64,000 bases of DNA, from NCBI GenBank assembly GCA_949130485.1, contig OX422201.1, positions 5,943,627-6,007,626 of the forward strand, read 5' to 3'. The position numbers and the translations under genes were made by a program. Below, in pieces: positions 57,656-64,000 of the stretch. The stretch is from Agelas oroides (taxonomy: Eukaryota; Porifera; Demospongiae; Agelasida; Agelasidae). How positions within the stretch are numbered: position 1 is the stretch's first letter; each line of letters opens with the position of its first letter. The notes under the pieces were generated by a model. That model was not told where the DNA came from and did no database searches. It was given only the letters and a program-made list of their open reading frames with translations.

Positions 57656-57938
57656 AGCACTCACTAGACTAACTAGTCCCGTGCCGTAGAGATGATTAGG
57701 TTGGCAATTGACCTTGAATCTCATTACAATGAGTAATAACCTTGAGCCTCATTCCCAGACCTGGGAGAAAGTAGTCTGGGCATAAAACTAGAGATTACTG
57801 AGGTGTTTGCTTTGCACAAATGTATTTAGCTGTACAAGCTACCCTTTACTTTCAAAAATGGAGAGAGTTTGATAAAAGTTCATTCAACTATGATACTAAC
57901 TAGAGATGCTAATTACAGGGTCAGTTTTCCACTGTTGG

Positions 57939-60900
57939 CTATCTTCTCCGTGTCTCCCTCACAGGCAGTACATATCTCTGGGGCACACCCAGAGGAGGGG
58001 AGTACCCCTCAGGATAGGTAGTGTCCTCAAACAGAACAGAGTACTCTGAGTGCACCTGGAGAGAGAGGGGAAGAGGAAGAAAGACGGAGAGGAAGAGCCA
58101 TCTTATTGCAGAATAGCCATACATAAATGCACAAAGTCCCAAAATATTACTATGGAGTCAACACCCACAACACACAACCACTCACATCCTTTGGTTGCTC
58201 ATGGATAATAGCTCGGTAGAAGCATGTGGTCTGTGGGTACAGTGCTAGCACAAGCTGTGGAGACAGCAGTTGGACAACAGCAGGTGAAACAGTTACTATA
58301 ATGCTAACTCTAGGAGGCTCACTTGTTTAGCTCTGAAGAGTGCCTCTGGGTAGAACTGAGGGTCAGCTTTGTAGATGGGCAGTGGAATGATCCTTCTCTT
58401 ACTCACATTGTACCGCCTGCAGTGACAGTGGAAGAGTTACCAGAACCTTCTCCCTCCCTCCCTCTCCTCCTCTCCATCCCTCCACCTATCATTATTCCTC
58501 CCTCACCTCCTCTCATTGTGTCCCTCCTCATCAATGTCATCCACAATGTATCTGTGGTTGTGAGAGTTGTAAGAAACCACCTCAGCCAGGATCCATTGCT
58601 CTTCCCCATCTTCTGTACGCACCCGTGCTGCAACCTGTGGTGTGTGAAAGGATGGGGGAGGTGAAGATAAGAAGAAAAAAAGGAGTGGGAGCTTAATGCT
58701 CCAAGTATGGTTGGTATTCCACCAAGTTGAACTGCCTGACCTGGTCTGAGGGTTTACACTTGTACTTATCATCAACAGGAACACAGCCACACAGAGGAGG
58801 GGGGCTAGGAGACGAAGGAGGATGATAACAGCCACTGTGACAGCTAGTGGGTAACAATGTCAGGATATTACCTTTCTCCTGGCTTCCCCCTCCACACAGG
58901 CTGCTCCAAGGCAAACTGGTGGAGAACTGTCATCAACATGCCTCGACGCCGCCTCCTGGAATGCCAGAGAAATGAGAAATCATACTAGCCCCTTCAACAT
59001 TGTGCAATGTGTAATACAGTAGTAGCAGTAAGTGAATAGCTATATTGTTCTGACTTTTCACAAGCATGGCAATGAGGTTAAGGGTCATGGTGGACTACCC
59101 ACAGAGACAAATATGAAAACAAAGCAGTAAATAAGTACAATGTATGGGCTAGTCTGCACAAACCAAGCATATTTTCCAGTACAACATTCATTTATCACAT
59201 GACAAGGGTATAAATTGAGCAGACAGTATTCATGTAAGAACTCTGTGCAAAATTACAACAAGGAATATTCGTACATCATTGGATGTCACTCGGCAAAAGA
59301 TCAGAGAAAACTGAAAAAGGGGTGTAGCTACTCGATTTCTAAATTTCAGCACATCTCATCACCATAAAGCTTTCATAACACACTATGTTAGCACTATGTA
59401 ATTTTTTAAATGAAAAGTGACCACAATCAGTTTACCATGTGTACCATTAGCCTCGTCCCCAGGCCTTGGGGGAGGGGAGAGCCTGGGTACAAGGCTAGGG
59501 TACCATGTGTACCATCAGCCTTGTCCCCAGGCCTTGGGGGAGGGGAGAGCCTGGGTACAAGGCTAGGGTACCATGTGTACCATCAGCCTTGTCCCCAGGC
59601 CCTGGGAGAGGGAAGAGCCTGGGTACAAGGCTAGGGTACCATGTGTACCATCAGCCTTGTCCCCAGGCCCTGGGAGAGGGAAGAGCCTGGGTACAAGGCT
59701 AGGGTACCATGTGTACCATCAGCCTTGCCCCCAGGCCTTGGGAGAGGGGAGAGCCTGGGTACAAGGCTAGGGTACCATGTGCAGCAACCATTACCCTCGT
59801 CCCCAGGCCTTGGGGGAGGGGGGAGCCTGGGTACAAGGCTAGGGTACCATGTGACAAATAATATAGTTAGTAGCGGGACTTGCTTTGCATGTCGGATGTC
59901 AGACACAATAGGCTGAGTGGCGGGTCGAGCTGTACAAAGGTCAAGAGATATGAAAATGAGAGCTTTACTGGTGTAGCTAGTGAGGTGAAGACATACATTG
60001 CTTCTCTCCAATTTCTTGTCTGACTTCAGCAATCTTGTCCAGACCTTGCTCTATCAGTCTGTTAGTGAGAGAGAGAGAGAGGAGGGGAGTGGGAGAAATG
60101 GAAGCTAACATGGAACTCTGATAATACCGAGCTACTAGAGTCAACTTACGCTAGTTCTTTCTTGGCATCTTGAAGAGCATTCAAGTACAGTCCTTGAAGC
60201 TTCTGCTTGAAGTACAGTGAAACTGAGGATAAATGTAAGCATACGTAACAAGCAGAGAGAGACCTTGCCTAATTCCCAGACTGTCGTCTTCAGTTTGATC
60301 ACAGTTAGTTGTGTATGGACAGCAGGTGACTTCCCACGCGTGTAGTCAGCAGGTGACTTCCCACGCAACAATTGGGAGGTGACTGTTGTACATACCGTAG
60401 ATCTGGAAATTTTCGTTGTAAAAATATTTCCGTGGTTGCGTAAACCACGGAAAAATAACAACAACATGAAATACATTTTACAACTGATAATCATTACGGT
60501 CAGCACATTTCGTACACACGGTTTCACAGCACAGCTAGCTAGATATTTTGTGCAAGATGGCCTCTTCTTCAATACCCGCAGGTGACTTGTGGCAAATGCG
60601 TGACAATTTTCTTATTATCCGATAAATTGTTCGTCTTTACTGCCACAGTACGTCCCTACAGTGTTTCCAGATCTACGGTACCAAGCTAGTGCTATTGCAA
60701 TAGCAACGTTCTCAGCCCCCTGCCCAACTTTCTGCCTCCTCCAGCAGTAAAGTGGGAACAACAGAAAGTTGGGTAGGGACCTGGGAACAAGGCTACTGTT
60801 GTAGCCAGCCTACACTTGTTTTCACTTGCTGATTATCATGTGAGAAATTCTCTCTTCCTTGCTGTCTTCCATAGCTAGACTCTCACTACAACTTTCTGCG

Positions 60901-61350
60901 CATATGATAGCGGTACCCAGTGGCTCACTTTGACAGTTGCTTTTACCTGTTGCAAAGCCACTATAACAAGGGAAAGTCTGGTAGACTGCCTAAAGTGAGG
61001 GTCTGGCTAGACAGGACTGGTTCCTTGCATCTGGGGGTAAGGATGTATTTGCTGGGTACTGTACCTCTAAGTTCATTTTTCATTTTCTCGTGGGTCTTTC
61101 TGATACCCACAAGTGTCTGTTCACCATTTTCCCTCTCTTCCTGCGTAAGAAGATAAAAGGTCAACACTGTCACTCTATTTAGTGCCCGCTCTTTCCCACC
61201 TACCTGGGTTTGTTTGATCAGAGATTGCAGCTCCTGTAACATGGACGCTACGGTGGAGGTCACCTCTGTCGAGTGAGCCTCCCGAGAGGTGGAGGAGCCG
61301 GAGGAGTAGGACGAAGACCCCAAAGCAGCGATCTTGCCACCGCGAGGCAT
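57939..61350 (-). CDS. SGF29: SAGA-associated factor 29 (SGF29), tandem Tudor protein
   Basis: Eleven exons: 61350-61204, 61140-61065, 60222-60150, 60058-59997, 59929-59884, 58955-58872, 58804-58741, 58634-58507, 58416-58323, 58254-58186, 58055-57939; 960 bp, 319 aa, all phases agree. The N-terminal coiled coil ('LQELQSLIKQTQ', 'RKTHEKMKNEL', 'LDKIAEVRQEIGE') is followed by the SGF29 C-terminal tandem Tudor: 'PPPLCGCVP', 'VAARVRTEDGEEQWILAEVV', 'YIVDDIDEEG', 'IIPLPIYKADP', 'QLVLALYPQTTCFYRAIIH', 'YSVLFEDTTYPEGYSPPLGV', 'QRYV'. The DDIDEEG, YPQTTCFYRA and FEDT motifs forming the H3K4me2/3 pocket in human SGF29 are kept. It is a SAGA/ATAC histone-acetyltransferase reader subunit in the nucleus. 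Exon 59929-59884 needs a GC donor (GCAAGT). It is head-to-head with EMC6. Confidence 0.93.
59448..59860. repeat. 68-bp tandem array of a foldback unit (~6 units)
   Basis: Units contain CATCAGCCTTGTCCCCAGGC and GAGCCTGGGTACAAGGCTAG, plus a GGTACCATGTGTACCATC-like linker. Each unit is a foldback element relative with its linker. It lies in the SGF29 GC-AG intron (59883-58956). Confidence 0.9.
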
Positions 61351-61722
61351 TATTAACGATCACTAGGCCTATTTCGTTCTTTGGGGGTTAACTGCTTAAA
61401 ACTAGTTTCAAAGGAGTTAAAGAGCACATGGAAGATGTAGTACATGATGATACATGAGGACATGCAAGGTGAGCTCCTACTTTCTCTCTCTTCTTTCCTC
61501 GTATACTGTAGCCAGTGCAGGAGCTGCCACTGGGTTTCATGTAAAGTGTCTTGCCTTCCTCCTTTAGAACTGGAGAATACTCTGTTCAAGGCACTGCACA
61601 AGTAAAGCCACTACTGCATACCCCATACCAGTAACTGGAATCAAGACTGTGAGCTTCTCTGCCACAACCAGCCAGATTGACCTGCAGAACTATTTTCTTG
61701 AAAGTGACAGCTGTCTTACAAA

Positions 61723-62037
61723 ATGAGTGGACTGAAGGGGGAGGTCTTCAATGAGAGAGCGGTGAGAAACAACTATGCCGTGATAGAGTATTGCCGCACG
61801 TCAGGAGCTGCCATTTCAGGGGCCACAGCCGGAATACTGGGACTGACAGGTCTCTATGGATTTGGATTCTTCATCATATATTCTGTGTTCTTCTCGTTCC
61901 TCTTGGCCTTCAAGGCTGGCACCAGCTGGAACAGATACTTTACCACAAGAAGGGCGGTCTGGTTTGATGGGATTCTCGGAGGACTCTTCACATATGTTCT
62001 GCTATGGACATTCCTCTATGGGATGGTGCATGTCTAG
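61723..62037 (+). CDS. EMC6: ER membrane protein complex subunit 6 (EMC6)
   Basis: An intronless 104-aa frame from an AAAATGAG start. '[18 protein letters not shown]', '[16 protein letters not shown]', '[14 protein letters not shown]' and the C-terminus '[19 protein letters not shown]' are almost invariant in animal EMC6 (human 110 aa). Hydrophobic segments at about 28-46, 47-66 and 83-103 match its three helices. EMC6 belongs to the core of the ER insertase that places tail-anchored and multipass proteins in the membrane. It is divergent from SGF29, with a 372-bp gap between start codons. Confidence 0.96.
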   Translation: MSGLKGEVFNERAVRNNYAVIEYCRTSGAAISGATAGILGLTGLYGFGFFIIYSVFFSFLLAFKAGTSWNRYFTTRRAVWFDGILGGLFTYVLLWTFLYGMVHV

Positions 62038-62402
62038 GTTTCATACTTCACGTTTCACTGTCTGAGTTTGTTTCAGTGACTATCCTTTTGGACTTATCTT
62101 ACATGTAGCTTACATAACCATTTGTGAAGTGTGCTAGTGCAAATTGAACTGCTTGTCCATTAAATGACTATGTTTGCTAAGCGGTCTCTTCCCAGGTGGT
62201 GAGGCTGCCACTATCTGTAGCTGTCCTCTCCGCATTCCATTCCATTAAAAATTTGCATTGCAGGGGAACACTATGCAAGGGGGTAAAAAAAAAGTGCACT
62301 TAAGGAGCACTGCTCCAATGCAAAGTCATATTGTGGGTATGTCAGAACAGTCAGATGATTCAATCATTCAAACAAGAGACGAAGAAACATTATGAAGTGG
62401 TG

Positions 62403-63879
62403 CTAGTCTGTCAGTTTGGCCTGTAGTCCAAGCCACTGCATGACCTGGTCAGCTGATTCCTGGTCCTTAAAACTGGCCAGCGTGACCAGTTCTGACTTGG
62501 AGAAATGAAATGAGGGAAGCTTCTTCTTCTTCTTTACCACTGTTGATGAGCCAGTGGCAAATGGCTGAGGAAGCTTTGGTAGGGCTACTGATGGAGGGGG
62601 ACTGTGTATATGTGTGTGTGTGGGGGGGGGGGGGGGGGGGGGGGGAGGGGAGGGGGGGATTGAGGGGGAGAGGGAGGAGAAGGGGGAGAATACAGGGACA
62701 GAAAGGCCCTCCTTCCTTATCCCATACACACACTCTTAATTCTTCTCATTCGTTTAATGTGAGCTTACACCAACTTTAAGTTGCGTGGTCTTTTCTGTGG
62801 CTTGTCACTGTCTCGAATTCTGGGCATACGTGTGTGTGATTTATATGGAGGAGGTTGTCTGGTACTTTGTCCTGCAAGATGGGGGTGGTGTTTCCCCACA
62901 CAAGAAGAGGAGGCATGTAGCTTGACTCTGGAGCCAGCCTTCCTCAGTTTCTGGCTGCTCACTCCTAGCTGCCACTGCAGGTGTTGCTCCCACCTCTGCT
63001 GCTCAGAAGACTGATGCTGCATTCTGCCAATTTCATGGTGCTAATAGAAGTGAGCAAAGTTCAGCAAACATTACCAGTTAGTACGTATGGTTGTACAACT
63101 TTCATTTTTCCAGCTCACCTTCCCCTTCTCCCTGTCCAGTTCCTGGCTTGTCTTCGTAAGCAACTCCTTCACACTCTGCAGCTGATTTGACAGTGCAGCT
63201 GTGTTTTGCTTGGCTGATGAAGGAGAGGTTAGTCCTATAGTTTTTGTAGCAGTACCACCATTAGTGCATGGTGCTCCTGGTTTTAGTATTCACCTGCTTT
63301 GTTAGCATTTACTAGCTTCTGCTGCATTCTGTGGGCGTGTTCTTGTGCTGTCATCAGCTCTGTGGACGGTTAACAATAGACACTGTGAGTAGAAGGCATT
63401 CTTGCATGCATGAGATGGCAGTCCCCATCTCCCTGTCACCCTAGCCTCGTCCCCAGGCCCCACCCAAAACTCGGGAAACCCGATTTTTGGGCAGGGCCTG
63501 GGGACGAGGCTACTGTCACCCCACCGCAGCTGATGAGGCCTGGTATTGGCTGAAACGCGTCCTGTGCAGTGGGTGACTTTACATGACATCTAGGCCTAGT
63601 TTTTAGGGAGATGTGGTTCGTTGATTGTTCATGTATTGCTTAACCCCACTGGGGCTTCTCATTACATTATGTGAAGATGCCAGCCACTTAACTTATACGA
63701 GTGTGAGACAAGACAGGTTGCCAGTACGTTGACATTTATTGCAGGATGCCTTGATGGGGAGGAGATGTAGATACCTGCTTTGGTGATTTCATAAGTCCTC
63801 TGCAGAGTTTGAATTTCTCTTTGCTGTTGGAGAAGTAATTTCTCCAATCTCGACTGCTCTTTCACCATTTGTGCCCGGC
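62403..63879 (-). CDS. Coiled-coil protein, 3' part (gene runs off the window)
   Basis: Exons seen: 63879-63775, 63359-63294, 63213-63119, 63040-62769 and a terminal frame ending at 62403. The first three join in phase 1, the fourth in phase 0. Sequence: heptad-rich 'VKEQSRLEKLLLQQQREIQT', 'MTAQEHAHRMQQKLVNA', 'ALSNQLQSVKELLTKTSQEL', then a basic Gln/Arg/Pro-rich region ('RMPRIRDSDKPQKRPRNLKL') and the C-terminus 'HFSKSELVTLASFKDQESAD', 'VMQWLGLQAKLTD'. The join to the last exon does not phase (62769 ends phase 2, the last frame needs phase 1), so a small exon or different donor is missing. Not recognised; centrosomal or ciliary proteins look similar but that is a weak guess. Confidence 0.6.
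62615..62665. repeat. Long G-run (G-quadruplex-prone)
   Basis: After a (GT)n stretch, over 30 nearly uninterrupted G on + (C on the sense strand of the coiled-coil gene), just before its last exon's acceptor region. Length is likely to be unreliable in assemblies. Confidence 0.85.
63405..63595 (+). repeat. Dispersed repeat with conserved GTCACCC core (copy B), interrupted
   Basis: It matches the 22985-23160 repeat: GTCACCCCACCGCAGCTGATG, then AACGCGTCCTGTGCAGTGGG and GTGAC. GTCACCC and GGGTGAC could pair. It is split by a foldback element at 63442-63512; removing one 9-bp duplication restores continuity with copy A. Confidence 0.6.
63442..63512. mobile_element. TAGCCTCG foldback-family element, 71 bp, in another repeat
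   Basis: Perfect 9-bp duplication CTGTCACCC at 63433-63441 and 63513-63521. Ends TAGCCTCGTCCCCAGGCCCC and inverse. Confidence 0.9.
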
Positions 63880-64000
63880 CTGGATATACATAAGAGATGA
63901 TTTACCCTATACGTACGTAGTGACACTGTTGGAGCTATATGCATGGCCAGGAGTATAGAAGGAGGTTGGAAAGGGGAAAGCTTGATACACCCTTGGCCCA

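Noticed and set aside
59410..59916. Overlapping repetitive + strand ORFs (SLVPRPWGRGEPGYKA...)
   Set aside because: They are translations of the 68-bp foldback-derived array inside an SGF29 intron.
62467..62779. Alternative frames over the G-run near the coiled-coil gene's last exon
   Set aside because: The G-run makes poly-Pro and poly-Gly frames on both strands; only the frame ending at 62403 continues with protein-like sequence.

Overview
This is a eukaryotic nuclear window from an early-branching animal, most likely a sponge (demosponge). The genes are spliced (GT-AG) and animal in kind (RANBP1, FKBP6, GCKR, TMEM97, RFESD, SGF29, EMC6, NHR and DEATH-domain proteins). Introns are short except where repeats have piled up, several gene pairs are head-to-head, and small foldback transposons are everywhere. 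The clade is an inference. I assembled the gene models by hand from splice signals and phase; where exon lengths are given, the phases close exactly.

Layout. 338-2569 (-): small NHR (Neuralized-type) protein. 2840-15675 (-): RANBP1, whose 9.1 kb intron 4 is packed with mobile and satellite DNA: two TIR elements, a ~3.4 kb inverted repeat, a 58-bp satellite and a 1.19 kb element inserted in it. 15863-20052 (+): FKBP6, head-to-head with RANBP1 (187 bp between start codons). 21233-23721 (-): secreted phospholipase D-like protein. 24026-26372 (+): ~100-aa unknown protein. 26710-27708 (-): TMEM97/sigma-2-receptor type EXPERA protein. 28172(?)-33610 (+): GCKR-type double-SIS protein. 33914-35078 (+): RFESD Rieske protein. 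35079-38300: repeats only. ~38300-44437 (-): proline-rich docking-type adaptor with tyrosine motifs. 44858-56351 (-): one very large gene, a DEATH / helical / kinase / coiled-coil / guanylate-binding-protein GTPase / nine-FN3 fusion. 56786-57655 (+): uncertain exons. 57939-61350 (-): SGF29, head-to-head with EMC6 (61723-62037, +). 62403-63879 (-): 3' part of a coiled-coil gene that runs off the window.

The most unusual object is the 2.3-kaa fusion gene. All seven exon junctions keep one frame from a DEATH domain, through a ~270-aa helical region, a protein kinase with HRD and DLG motifs, a heptad-rich linker enlarged by exon duplication, and a GBP/atlastin-type GTPase, to nine alternating FN3 modules in one 3.86 kb exon. 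It joins an innate-immune or cell-death style adaptor, a kinase and an interferon-type large GTPase in one polypeptide. I know of no described protein with this architecture.

The second theme is a foldback transposon family with termini TAGCCTCGTTCCCAGG / CCTGGGAACGAGGCTA, very variable interiors (about 38 to 440 bp) and 9-bp target duplications, perfect in five copies. It has landed next to a splice donor and inside another repeat, and relatives of it have been amplified into tandem arrays.
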